Shown: positions 17,703 to 25,557, counted from the stretch's first letter. The stretch is DNA of 64,000 nt from Nocardioides sp. Root682 (GCF_001427795.1 NZ_LMHJ01000001.1:419773-483772); one strand, 5' to 3'. A program made the numbers and translations. The notes: a model not told the origin generated them from the letters alone.

Positions 17703-18401
17703 GTGAGACTTGTCGTTGCGCGCTGCCAGGTGGACTACGCCGGACGTTTGACCGCCCACCTGCCGATGGCGACCCGGGTGCTCATGCTCAAGTCGGACGG
17801 CTCGGTGCTCGTGCACTCCGATGGCGGCTCCTACAAGCCGCTGAACTGGATGTCACCGCCGTGCACAGTCCGCGAGGGCGAGACCGAGGACGGCCAGCTC
17901 GAGTGGACCGTCACCGCGAAGGCGGCCAAGGGAGCGACACCGGACACGCTGCGGATCCTCATCGAAGAGCTCCTCCACGACTCCTCCCATGACCTGGGCA
18001 TCGACCCCGGCCTGCAGAAGGACGGCGTCGAGAAGCACCTGCAGGAGATGCTCGCCGACCACCCCGGCACCCTCCACGAGGGCCTGACGCTCGTACGGCG
18101 CGAGTTCCCGACCGCCATCGGCCCGGTCGATCTGATGTGCCGCGACGTCGACGGCCTGAGCGTCGCGGTCGAGATCAAGCGCCGTGGCGACATCGACGGC
18201 GTCGAGCAGCTCACCCGCTACCTCGAGCTCCTCAACCGGGACCCCCTGCTCACCGGCAAGGGCGCGGTTCGCGGCATCTTCGCCGCCCAGGAGATCAAGC
18301 CCCAGGCACGGGTCCTGGCCGAGGACCGCGGCATCAGCTGCGCGGTGGTCGACTACGACGCGCTGCGTGGTCTGGACGACCCGTCCGACCGGCTCTTCTG
18401 A
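17703..18401 (+). CDS. nucS: NucS/EndoMS mismatch-specific endonuclease
   Basis: NucS cuts both strands at mismatches and provides non-canonical mismatch repair in actinobacteria lacking MutS/MutL. The 232-residue protein has the N-terminal DNA-binding domain starting [16 protein letters not shown]. The RecB-like nuclease core has the acidic residue D143 in GPVDLMC and E157-x-K159 in [10 protein letters not shown]. The protein ends in DRLF, like the C-terminal clamp-binding tails of actinobacterial NucS. The start is GTG at 17703, supported by the TAGATT box. The length is typical. Confidence 0.96.
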   Translation: MRLVVARCQVDYAGRLTAHLPMATRVLMLKSDGSVLVHSDGGSYKPLNWMSPPCTVREGETEDGQLEWTVTAKAAKGATPDTLRILIEELLHDSSHDLGIDPGLQKDGVEKHLQEMLADHPGTLHEGLTLVRREFPTAIGPVDLMCRDVDGLSVAVEIKRRGDIDGVEQLTRYLELLNRDPLLTGKGAVRGIFAAQEIKPQARVLAEDRGISCAVVDYDALRGLDDPSDRLF

Positions 18402-18427
18402 ACACGACCGACCTCGGGAGTACGACG

Positions 18428-19027
18428 ATGGCCACGATCTTCCACCTCGCGCTCGCCTCGGACTGGACGGCTGCCCAGGCCTCCGGTGCGTACACGACGT
18501 CCACGCTCGGCCGGACGCTCGCCGAGGAGGGCTTCATCCACGCCAGCCGGGCCGACCAGTGGACGGCCGTGCGGGAGCGGTTCTACGCCGACGTCACCGA
18601 GCCGCTGGTGCTGCTGCAGATCGACACCGACCTGCTCGACGTGCCCGTCGTCGAGGAGCCGGCGGTGCCCGGGGGCAGCGAGACGTTCCCGCACATCTAC
18701 GGACGGCTGCCCGCGGCCGCCGTCGTCAAGGCGATCGCGCTGAAGCCCGAGCCGACGCCGGCCACGACGGCCACGACGGCCGAGCCCGTTCGTGCGACGC
18801 CTGCGGTCGCCGTACCGACCACATCGGCGCAGCCGGCCGAGAGCTTCTCCCGGGTCTACTTCCGCGAGATGTTCTTCAACATGGCGATGCTCTGCATCGC
18901 GCTCGCCGCCGGGACGGCCGGCATCCTCATCGGTGACGGCATCGGCGGACTCGTCGGCCTGGCCGTCGGCGGAGTGATCGCAGTGGCGATCTACCGCAGT
19001 CGGCACGCGAACGCGCCGACGGGCTGA
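18428..19027 (+). CDS. DUF952 domain protein with a C-terminal membrane anchor
   Basis: Residues 1-105 form a DUF952 domain (IFHLALASDW, EEGFIHASRADQW, FPHIYGRLP), a small family related by fold to ADP-ribosyl-handling proteins whose activity is unproven. A Thr/Pro/Ala-rich linker (about 106-140) leads to two predicted membrane helices (about 150-192). DUF952 proteins are normally free-standing at 100-120 residues, so the fusion is unusual. The ATG at 18428 lies 26 nt after nucS, so the genes may be co-transcribed. It is convergent with ferritin. Confidence 0.8.
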   Translation: MATIFHLALASDWTAAQASGAYTTSTLGRTLAEEGFIHASRADQWTAVRERFYADVTEPLVLLQIDTDLLDVPVVEEPAVPGGSETFPHIYGRLPAAAVVKAIALKPEPTPATTATTAEPVRATPAVAVPTTSAQPAESFSRVYFREMFFNMAMLCIALAAGTAGILIGDGIGGLVGLAVGGVIAVAIYRSRHANAPTG

Positions 19028-19054
19028 CGGGCAGCCGACGGGCTCAGCGCAAGG

Positions 19055-19579
19055 TCAGGCGCCGGCAGCCTGCGGAGCGGTCGGGTCGGTCGCGCCGCCA
19101 CCCTGCTCGCGGGCCACCCAGTCCTCGATCGCGTTGATGTCGTTGCCGCTGCGCGTCACCACGGCGAGCAGGTCGTTCATGGTGGCGACCTCCTCGACCT
19201 GCTCCTTGATGAACCACTGCATGAACTGCTCCGAGGCGTAGTCGCTCTCCTCGCGCGCGATCCGCAGCAGGCCGTAGATCTGCTCGGTCACCTTCTTCTC
19301 CTGCTCGAGGGCGAGCTGGATCGGCGCCGTGATGTCGCCGAATGACGACACGGGGGCCTCGACGCCAGGGATGGCGACGGCCGCATCGGTGTCGAGGAGG
19401 TACTGGACCATCATCATCGCGTGCTCGCGCTCCTCGAGGGCCTGGGCGTAGAAGAACGCCGCCAGCTGAGGCATCGTCAGCGAGTCGTAGTGGACGGCGC
19501 ACGCGAGGTACTGGTTGTGCGCGGCGAACTCGTTGCCGATCTGGGCATTGAGCTGGTCGGTGAATCGAGGGGCAGCCAT
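19055..19579 (-). CDS. Ferritin
   Basis: The 174-residue non-heme ferritin stores iron in a 24-mer cage and oxidises Fe2+. The ferroxidase ligands are visible as the first-helix glutamate in IGNEFAAHNQY, EEREH in the second helix, and glutamates in LEQEKKVTEQIY and FIKEQVEEV. It follows the 68-residue basic protein by 32 nt on the same strand, and an IdeR-type iron box lies upstream of that gene. In mycobacteria IdeR activates ferritin when iron is plentiful, so similar control is likely. The last 20 residues are a low-complexity tail. Confidence 0.93.
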   Translation of the reverse strand: MAAPRFTDQLNAQIGNEFAAHNQYLACAVHYDSLTMPQLAAFFYAQALEEREHAMMMVQYLLDTDAAVAIPGVEAPVSSFGDITAPIQLALEQEKKVTEQIYGLLRIAREESDYASEQFMQWFIKEQVEEVATMNDLLAVVTRSGNDINAIEDWVAREQGGGATDPTAPQAAGA

Positions 19580-19611
19580 GCGGCAAGCCTAGAGGTAGAC
19601 CGCACAACGCC

Positions 19612-19818
19612 TCACGCAGCCTTCTGCAGGCCCTTCTTGGTGACCTTCTTGCCGTCCGCGCGCACCAGGACGCGCTTCTTGACGGTGTAGCCGGAGGGCA
19701 GCGTGCCCTCCTTGAGCATGCGCAGGGGGCAGCGGCCGCACTTCGACTTCGAGACGCAGCACTTCGTCTTGGGGAGCTTGGTGAGCTTCCCCTTCGACTT
19801 CTTCTTGTCCTTGCCCAC
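19612..19818 (-). CDS. Small Lys-rich four-cysteine protein, iron-box controlled, function unknown
   Basis: This 68-residue protein has about 19 lysines and four cysteines clustered as CC (20-21), C27 and C30 in CCVSKSKCGRCPL, which looks like a metal or iron-sulfur site. No named family is recognised by me. It starts with GTG at 19818 and sits 32 nt upstream of ferritin. An IdeR-like box lies 19-37 nt before its start. Basic charge could mean nucleic-acid or ribosome contact; a role in iron handling is inferred only from context. Confidence 0.75.
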   Translation of the reverse strand: MGKDKKKSKGKLTKLPKTKCCVSKSKCGRCPLRMLKEGTLPSGYTVKKRVLVRADGKKVTKKGLQKAA

Positions 19819-19836
19819 GAAACGAGGGTAAGCGAT

Positions 19837-19855
19837 TGAGGCTAGGCAGACCTAA
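19837..19855 (-). promoter_or_regulatory. IdeR/DtxR-type iron box
   Basis: TGAGGCTAGGCAGACCTAA matches the IdeR/DtxR consensus TTAGGTTAGSCTAACCTAA at 15 of 19 positions, including the whole right end. It lies 18 bp before the GTG of the 68-residue protein that precedes ferritin, and about 57 bp before the divergent ArsC/Spx gene. Confidence 0.65.
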
Positions 19856-19859
19856 CCAA

Positions 19860-19875
19860 CGTGACCGGCGTCACG
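19860..19875 (+). promoter_or_regulatory. CRP/FNR-type palindrome
   Basis: CGTGAC-CGGC-GTCACG is a perfect palindrome containing GTGA-N6-TCAC, the core of CRP-family sites. It lies 25 bp before the -10 box TAGGGT of the ArsC/Spx gene, a position suited to activation. The flanking T and A of the full consensus are missing. Confidence 0.4.
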
Positions 19876-19912
19876 GTGTGGCGCGGGCCATGCCCGACGC
19901 TAGGGTGCGGCC

Positions 19913-20272
19913 GTGATCGAGATCTGGCTGAACCCGTCCTGTTCGAAGTGCCGCACCGCAGAGAGCGAGCTGCAGGCGTCCGGTCTGGAGTACGTCGTGC
20001 GCCGCTACCTCGACGAGCCGCCGACGATCACCGAGCTCGAGGAGGTGCTCGCCCGCCTGGGCCTGGAGCCGTGGGACATCGCCCGCACCCCTGACGCCTC
20101 CCGGCTCGGCGTGAGCCTGCCGGCTCGTGACGCCGCGCACCGCGCCGAGTGGTTGACGGTGCTGAACGCCGAACCGAAACTCATCCAGCGCCCGATCATC
20201 ACTGCCTCCGACGGTACGACGGTCGTGGGCCGCGACCCCGCGGCGGTGGCGAAGGTGATCGACGCGGGCTGA
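19913..20272 (+). CDS. ArsC/Spx family thioredoxin-fold protein
   Basis: The 119-residue protein has the N-terminal redox motif NPSCSKC (C10 and C13) and the ArsC pattern QRPIITASDGTTVVGRDP. It belongs to the ArsC/Spx/YffB group; arsenate reductase activity is possible, but no ars genes are near and many such proteins act on other thiols. TAGGGT (19901-19906) ends 6 nt before the GTG start, so the mRNA is probably leaderless. A CRP-like palindrome and the iron box of the divergent ferritin unit lie just upstream. Confidence 0.85.
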   Translation: MIEIWLNPSCSKCRTAESELQASGLEYVVRRYLDEPPTITELEEVLARLGLEPWDIARTPDASRLGVSLPARDAAHRAEWLTVLNAEPKLIQRPIITASDGTTVVGRDPAAVAKVIDAG

Positions 20273-20390
20273 GGCCCGCCGGTCCTCGACGGTGCCCACG
20301 AGGGCGGCCAGTTCTGCCCCATGGACCATTCCGTGAGTGGGACGATGCGGGAAGGATCTGTAGGACAACAGGCCTGACCGACGGGATGAC

Positions 20391-22340
20391 GTGGTGGCCG
20401 AACGGGTTTGCCGGACATGTGGCACGCCGGAGAACGGCGAGGCTGCGTTCTGCCATGTCTGCGACACGTACCTGGGCTGGAGCGTCAACACCAACACGGC
20501 CGTCCCGCCCCCGGGCGGCGGAGCCCTCGCTCCACCTCCCCCGCCTCCCCCGGGAACCCGGCCGGACACTCCGGCCCAGAGCCGACCACCGGTCGACGCG
20601 CCGCGCCGGGATCGGGTCCTGCCGCCGGTCGCGTCCCTGACACAGGCGGAAGTGGTCGTGTCGCCGGAGGCCCCGGCGACCTTCGAGGTGTCGATCAAGA
20701 ACGACTCGACGATCGTCGACGCCTACGAGATCCAGCTCGCCGATCCGCCGAGCTGGCTCACCCTGGTCCACGGCGAGAGCAACCTGCTCCCCGCCACCGT
20801 GCGCACCGTCCTGATCACGCTCGCGGTCCGACCGGGCGCCGTCGCGATCGCGCAACGGGTGACGATGCCGATCGTGGTCCGGTCCTCGGTCGACCCGACC
20901 CAGGCGACGCCACTGGAGATCGTGGTCGTCGTACCCCGGTCCGGACCGCAGGCCGTGGTCAGCACGCACCCCCAGGTGATCCGCCTGTCCGACGTCACTG
21001 AAGGCACCTTCACCCTGCTCCTCGACAACCGGGCGGCCAACTTCGCCCGTCGCTACCACCTGAGCGCCAGCGATCCCGAGGACGTCGTACGCGTCGGGTT
21101 CGTCCCGTCCGCCGTCGACCTCCCCGCCGGCGGGAGCGCGGAGGCCGCTGTCCGGTTCACTGCGCCGGCACCCCCACCGGGCAAGGAGGTCTCCCGCCAG
21201 CTGACAATCACGGCCACCGATCCCGAGGGCTCGGTGCCGGTCACGGTCACCATCGCGCAGAGCACCGCTGCCGCACCGGACAGCCTGCCGGTGCGGGTCC
21301 GTCTCGAACCGGCCGCGCCTGCACTGGTCGACACGGGCGTCACTGCGGTCAACGTGGTGCTGGACAACAGGGGCGGCCGTTCGCTCGTGAAGTTCAACCT
21401 CAGCGGACGCGATCCCGGGGGCAAGGTCAGGTTCCAGTTCGACCACACCAGGGTCGCTGTCCAGGCGGGCACGCTCGGATACGTCCGGGTGGTGGTGGAG
21501 ACCTCGCTCCCACCGCGCGGCGCCTCGGAGTCGCGGCCGTTCTCGGTGACCGCTCTCAGCGACGACGGGCACGAGGCCGAGGCCACGGGCACCCTCGAGT
21601 TGTCGTCACGCCCCGACGCCATCACCACCGCCGCGCTCCACATCCACCCGGAGCATCTCGCGACCAAGGGTCGCAAGGGCAGCTACACGGTCGACCTGGA
21701 CAACCGGCGCGGTGCCGAACCACTCCACGTCCAGCTCTCGGGAGCAGACGAGTACGGCACGGCACGGCTCGCCTTCCAGCCCGCGGTCCTGCTCGTCCCG
21801 CCCGGGCAGACGGCCCGGGCAGGCCTGGTGGTCCAGAACGCTCGTCCGGCAGCCGGTGCGACGGAGTCGCGCCGGGTCCAGGTCCGCGCGACGTCGGCCA
21901 CGGGCAGCGTCACCGCGGAGGCCACGTTCACCCAGCACGCCGAGAACCTCCGCCGCCTCTGGGCGGTCCTCACCGTGCTGCTCGGCGTCTGCGTGCTCCT
22001 GCCCGGAGTGATCCTCTGGGCGATGGCGCCGGAGCTCAGCAATGACACGATCGAGTCGGCGGTGAACCAGGTCGCCGACGCCGCGAACACGGGGCAGATG
22101 CCCGACCCCACCGCAGTGGGGACCACCGCCGCGGCCGCGCTGCTCCTGCTGCTCATGCTCTGCGGCGGCCTGATGCTGCTCGGCCTGACGGGCGGCGGGC
22201 GCATGGTGCGCGCCGCCGCCATCGTCGCGGCGGTCTGCGGCGTGGGCGTGCTCGCGGCCAGCGGGCTCGCGATCGGCCTGCCGTTCGTCGTGGGCGGAGC
22301 GGTGCTCGCCTTCGCGGGCGGTGTCATGCTGCGCCGCTGA
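20391..22340 (+). CDS. Zinc-ribbon, four beta-repeat domain, C-terminal four-helix membrane protein
   Basis: No named family is certain; the central part resembles COG1470-type proteins. Residues 7-24 form a zinc ribbon (C7, C10, C21, C24). A Pro-rich linker spans 36-75. About 85-510 consists of four repeats of roughly 100 residues with Ig-like beta pattern, three of them sharing LDNR. Hydrophobic helices lie near 522-545, 578-600, 606-627 and 628-647. There is no signal peptide, so the large beta region may face the cytoplasm, which is unusual. The start could be GTG 20391 or 20394. Confidence 0.7.
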   Translation: MVAERVCRTCGTPENGEAAFCHVCDTYLGWSVNTNTAVPPPGGGALAPPPPPPPGTRPDTPAQSRPPVDAPRRDRVLPPVASLTQAEVVVSPEAPATFEVSIKNDSTIVDAYEIQLADPPSWLTLVHGESNLLPATVRTVLITLAVRPGAVAIAQRVTMPIVVRSSVDPTQATPLEIVVVVPRSGPQAVVSTHPQVIRLSDVTEGTFTLLLDNRAANFARRYHLSASDPEDVVRVGFVPSAVDLPAGGSAEAAVRFTAPAPPPGKEVSRQLTITATDPEGSVPVTVTIAQSTAAAPDSLPVRVRLEPAAPALVDTGVTAVNVVLDNRGGRSLVKFNLSGRDPGGKVRFQFDHTRVAVQAGTLGYVRVVVETSLPPRGASESRPFSVTALSDDGHEAEATGTLELSSRPDAITTAALHIHPEHLATKGRKGSYTVDLDNRRGAEPLHVQLSGADEYGTARLAFQPAVLLVPPGQTARAGLVVQNARPAAGATESRRVQVRATSATGSVTAEATFTQHAENLRRLWAVLTVLLGVCVLLPGVILWAMAPELSNDTIESAVNQVADAANTGQMPDPTAVGTTAAAALLLLLMLCGGLMLLGLTGGGRMVRAAAIVAAVCGVGVLAASGLAIGLPFVVGGAVLAFAGGVMLRR

Positions 22341-22350
22341 CCGTCCACAG

Positions 22351-22390
22351 TCAGCCCCACGATCAGCCCCACGATCAGCCCCACGATCAG
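22351..22390. repeat. 12-bp tandem repeat between convergent genes
   Basis: The unit TCAGCCCCACGA occurs three times in a row and begins a fourth time. The TCA of the fourth unit is the ecm stop codon read on the minus strand. As the unit is 12 bp, each copy places another in-frame TGA after ecm. Confidence 0.9.
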
Positions 22391-24426
22391 CTCAGGCCGT
22401 TGGCCTTCCGGATCACCTCGACGATGCCGCCCATGATCTCGGTCAGCCCGAAGTCCTTGGGGGTGTAGACGGCGGCCACGCCCAGCTCCTCGAGGCGCTT
22501 GCCGTCGGACTCGGGGATGATGCCACCGACGATCACCGGCACCTCGCCCATGCCTGCGGCCTTCAGGCCGTCGAGCACGGCGGGCACGAGCTCCATGTGG
22601 GAGCCGGACAGGATCGACAGGCCGACGCAGTGGACGTCCTCGGAGACCGCTGCAGCGACGATCTGCTCGGGCGTCAGGCGGATGCCCTGGTAGATCACCT
22701 CGAAGCCGGCGTCACGGGCCCGGACGGCGACCTGCTCAGCGCCGTTGGAGTGCCCGTCCAGGCCGGGCTTGCCGACCAGCAGCCGCAGGCGGCCACCGAG
22801 CTCGTCACCGGTCGCCTTCACGGCTTCGCGTACGGCGGTGAGCTCTGCACCGGCCTCGGCGACACCGACGGCGCCGGCGACACCGGTCGGCGCACGGAAC
22901 TCGCCGAAGACGCCACGCAGGGTCTCGGCCCACTCCCCCGTGGTCGCACCGGCGCGCACGGCGTCGAGCGTGGCGGCCATCAGGTTGACGCCGTTCTTGG
23001 CGTCCTCGACGAGCTGGGCCAGCGCCGCGTCGACGGCGGACTGGTCGCGCTGCGCCTTCCAGGCTTCCACGGACGCGAGGGCGGACCTCTCGGCCTCGGG
23101 GTCCGCGACCATGATCGCGCCGTCGAGGTCTGCGGTCAGCGGGCTCTGCTCAGTGGTGTCGAACTTGTTGACGCCGACGATGATCTCGTGGCCGTCCTCG
23201 ATCCGGCCGCGCCGAGCCGCGTGCGCGGAGACGAGCTCCTGCTTCATGTAGCCCGAGTCGACGGCAGCGATCGCTCCGCCCATCGCCTGGACCCGGTCGA
23301 TCTCGGCCCGGGCACCGTCGAGCAGCTCGTTGACCTTCGCCTCGATCACGGGAGAACCGTCGAAGATGTCTTCGTACTCCAGCAGGTCCGACTCGAAGGC
23401 CAGCACCTGCTGCAGGCGCAGCGACCACTGCTGGTCCCACGGCCGCGGCAGGCCGAGTGCCTCGTTCCACGCCGGGAGCTGCACGGCGCGGGCGCGCGCG
23501 CCCTTGGAGAGCGTCACGGCGAGCATCTCGAGGACGATCCGCTGGACGTTGTTCTCGGGCTGCGCCTCGGTCAGGCCGAGGCTGTTGACCTGCACGCCGT
23601 AGCGGAACCGGCGCATCTTCGGGTCGGTGACGCCGTAGCGCTCGCGGGTGATCTCGTCCCACAGCTCGACGAAGGCGCGCATCTTGCACATCTCCTCGAC
23701 GAACCGGACGCCGGCATTGACGAAGAAGGAGATCCGGCCGACGACCTTCTCGAAGTCGTCGTCGGACACCTGGCCGGAGGCCTTCACCTGGTCGAGCACG
23801 GCGATCGCCGTGCACATGGCGTAGGAGATCTCCTGCACGGGCGTCGCGCCTGCCTCCTGCAGGTGGTAGCTGCAGACGTTGATCGGGTTCCAGTTCGGGA
23901 TCTGGTGGACCGTGTAGGCGATCATGTCGCCGATCAGGCGCAGGGAGTGCTCGGGTGGGAACACGTAGGTCCCGCGGGAGAGGTACTCCTTGATGATGTC
24001 GTTCTGGGTGGTGCCGGCGAGCTGCTTGGCCACCTCGGCCGGGTCCAGCCCGGGGTTCTGCTCCTCAGCGGCGACCTGGTACATCGCGAGCAGCCACATG
24101 GCGGTCGCATTGATGGTCATCGAGGTGTTCATGCCCGTCAGCGGGATGTCCTTGAAGAGCTTGCGCATCTCGCCGAGGTGCGGCACGGGTACGCCGACCT
24201 TGCCGACCTCGCCGCGCGAGAGCGGACTGTCGGGGTCGTAACCGGTCTGGGTCGGGAGGTCGAACGCGACCGACAGGCCGGTCTGGCCCTTGGCCAGGTT
24301 GCCGCGGTAGAGCGCGTTGGAGGCCTCCGCCGTCGAGTGGCCGGCGTAGGTCCGCATCACCCACGGGCGATCCTTGGCGTGCGAGGCCTTCTCGGGCACA
24401 GCAGTTGCGTCAGGCATGGAGCTCAT
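22387..24426 (-). CDS. ecm: Ethylmalonyl-CoA mutase (MeaA type)
   Basis: This adenosylcobalamin enzyme converts (2R)-ethylmalonyl-CoA to methylsuccinyl-CoA in the EMC pathway. The 679-residue protein has the substrate domain with RTYAGHSTAEASNALYR and FDLPTQTGYDPDSPL, which resembles MeaA proteins more than methylmalonyl-CoA mutase. The C-terminal B12 domain has DGHSNG (the DxHxxG cobalt ligand) and a GLSILSGSH segment. Starts at 24426 or 24417 are both possible. The shared EMC motif lies just upstream. MeaB and the adenosyltransferase in this window would service it. A methylmalonyl- or isobutyryl-CoA mutase is the alternative. Confidence 0.88.
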   Translation of the reverse strand: MSSMPDATAVPEKASHAKDRPWVMRTYAGHSTAEASNALYRGNLAKGQTGLSVAFDLPTQTGYDPDSPLSRGEVGKVGVPVPHLGEMRKLFKDIPLTGMNTSMTINATAMWLLAMYQVAAEEQNPGLDPAEVAKQLAGTTQNDIIKEYLSRGTYVFPPEHSLRLIGDMIAYTVHQIPNWNPINVCSYHLQEAGATPVQEISYAMCTAIAVLDQVKASGQVSDDDFEKVVGRISFFVNAGVRFVEEMCKMRAFVELWDEITRERYGVTDPKMRRFRYGVQVNSLGLTEAQPENNVQRIVLEMLAVTLSKGARARAVQLPAWNEALGLPRPWDQQWSLRLQQVLAFESDLLEYEDIFDGSPVIEAKVNELLDGARAEIDRVQAMGGAIAAVDSGYMKQELVSAHAARRGRIEDGHEIIVGVNKFDTTEQSPLTADLDGAIMVADPEAERSALASVEAWKAQRDQSAVDAALAQLVEDAKNGVNLMAATLDAVRAGATTGEWAETLRGVFGEFRAPTGVAGAVGVAEAGAELTAVREAVKATGDELGGRLRLLVGKPGLDGHSNGAEQVAVRARDAGFEVIYQGIRLTPEQIVAAAVSEDVHCVGLSILSGSHMELVPAVLDGLKAAGMGEVPVIVGGIIPESDGKRLEELGVAAVYTPKDFGLTEIMGGIVEVIRKANGLS

Positions 24427-24447
24427 AGAGCGAAGCGTAAGGCGATT

Positions 24448-24463
24448 GCTACCGCTAGGTAAC
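24448..24463 (-). promoter_or_regulatory. Putative EMC-regulon operator upstream of ecm
   Basis: Read on the minus strand the site is GTTACC-TAGC-GGTAGC, 11 of 12 arm positions of a perfect palindrome. Its right arm overlaps TAGCAA (24451-24446), a possible -10 box. It ends 21 bp before the ecm start and lies between the STAS gene stop and ecm, giving ecm its own promoter. Confidence 0.6.
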
Positions 24464-24501
24464 GCCTGACCAGTGTGGGGTAGTGCACAACGCCACATCC
24501 A

Positions 24502-24855
24502 TCAGGCTGGAATCGGCTCCCGCTCGAGCTCGATGACCCGGATCAGGTGGGTCAGGTGGAGCATCCGGCGTACGGCGGGACAGGCACCGCGCAGCACCAC
24601 GCGGGCGCCGTACCGGTGGGACCAGCGGCTGGCCACCGCGAGCATCTTCAGCGCGGTGGCGTCCACCGAGTGGATCTGGCTGATGTCCACGACGACGCGG
24701 CTCCCGACCGCGACCGACTGGAGGTGTTCGTAGACGGCCGCGCGCACCGCACCGGTGCTGCGGACGTCGAGGTCGCCGCCGAGGACGAGCACTGGTCCGT
24801 CCACGCCGTGGTCGACCCGGATGTCGACGCACGTTCCCATCTGGTTCTCCCGCAT
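24502..24855 (-). CDS. STAS domain protein (anti-sigma factor antagonist-like)
   Basis: The 117-residue STAS protein has the usual pattern VLGGDLDVRSTGAVRAAV and VVVDISQIHSVDATALKML, where the threonine after DA would be the phosphorylated position. Such proteins switch partner anti-sigma kinases. No anti-sigma kinase or sigma factor is nearby, so its partner is unknown. The ATG at 24855 has a strong GGGAGGG ribosome site 6 nt upstream; the ATG at 24840 is the alternative. It is divergent from the adenosyltransferase. Confidence 0.85.
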   Translation of the reverse strand: MRENQMGTCVDIRVDHGVDGPVLVLGGDLDVRSTGAVRAAVYEHLQSVAVGSRVVVDISQIHSVDATALKMLAVASRWSHRYGARVVLRGACPAVRRMLHLTHLIRVIELEREPIPA

Positions 24856-24978
24856 GATGCCCTCCCGAGATCGGGTCGCCTTCGCGTCCCTGTTACCCAC
24901 CATGACGCCCTGGACGTGTGATCGGTTGCACCCGAGGGCCGGAAATTTTCTCCGCGTGTCGGTACTACGCTCGCGATC

Positions 24979-25557
24979 ATGGTCAATCTCACCCGCATCT
25001 ACACCCGCACCGGCGACGCCGGCGAGACCCGGCTCGGCGACATGAGCCTGACCACGAAGACCGATCTGCGCCTCACGGCGTACGCCGACGTCGACGAGGC
25101 CAACGCCCAGATCGGGGTCGCCATCGCCACGGGCGAGCTCGAGGACGACGTCGTCACCGTGCTCACGCGCGTCCAGAACGACCTCTTCGACGTGGGCGCC
25201 GACCTGTGCACGCCCGTCGTGGCCGACCCGGAGTACCCGCCCCTGCGCATCGAGCAGGAGTACGTCGACCGGCTCGAGGCCTGGTGCGACCACTACAACG
25301 ACCAGCTGCCGAACCTGCGCTCCTTCATCCTGAACGGCGGTACGCCGGGCGCGGCGCACCTGCACGTCGCGCGCACAGTCATCCGCCGGTCCGAGCGTGG
25401 CGCCTGGGCGGCGTACGAGGTCCATCGCGACGTGATGAACAAGCTGGCGATCACCTACCTCAACCGGCTGTCCGACCTCGTGTTCATCCTCGCGCGCTAC
25501 GCGAACCGCACCGAGGGCGATGTGTTGTGGGTGCCCGGAGGCGAACGCGGCGAGTAG
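24979..25557 (+). CDS. Cob(I)alamin adenosyltransferase (PduO type)
   Basis: The 192-residue enzyme transfers adenosyl from ATP to cob(I)alamin, making the cofactor required by Ecm and other B12 mutases. Diagnostic segments are IYTRTGDAGETRLGD (ATP site), LTAYADVDEANAQIG, VARTVIRRSER and YLNRLSDLVFILAR. TACGCT (24966-24971) ends 7 nt before the ATG, suggesting a leaderless mRNA. No B12 riboswitch fits in the short leader. The location near ecm makes functional sense. Confidence 0.95.
   Translation: MVNLTRIYTRTGDAGETRLGDMSLTTKTDLRLTAYADVDEANAQIGVAIATGELEDDVVTVLTRVQNDLFDVGADLCTPVVADPEYPPLRIEQEYVDRLEAWCDHYNDQLPNLRSFILNGGTPGAAHLHVARTVIRRSERGAWAAYEVHRDVMNKLAITYLNRLSDLVFILARYANRTEGDVLWVPGGERGE

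Noticed and set aside
24427..24463. A B12 riboswitch before ecm, or before the adenosyltransferase at 24979
   Set aside because: The spacers are too short (75 bp and 123 bp with a -10 next to the start) and show none of the B12-box sequence.
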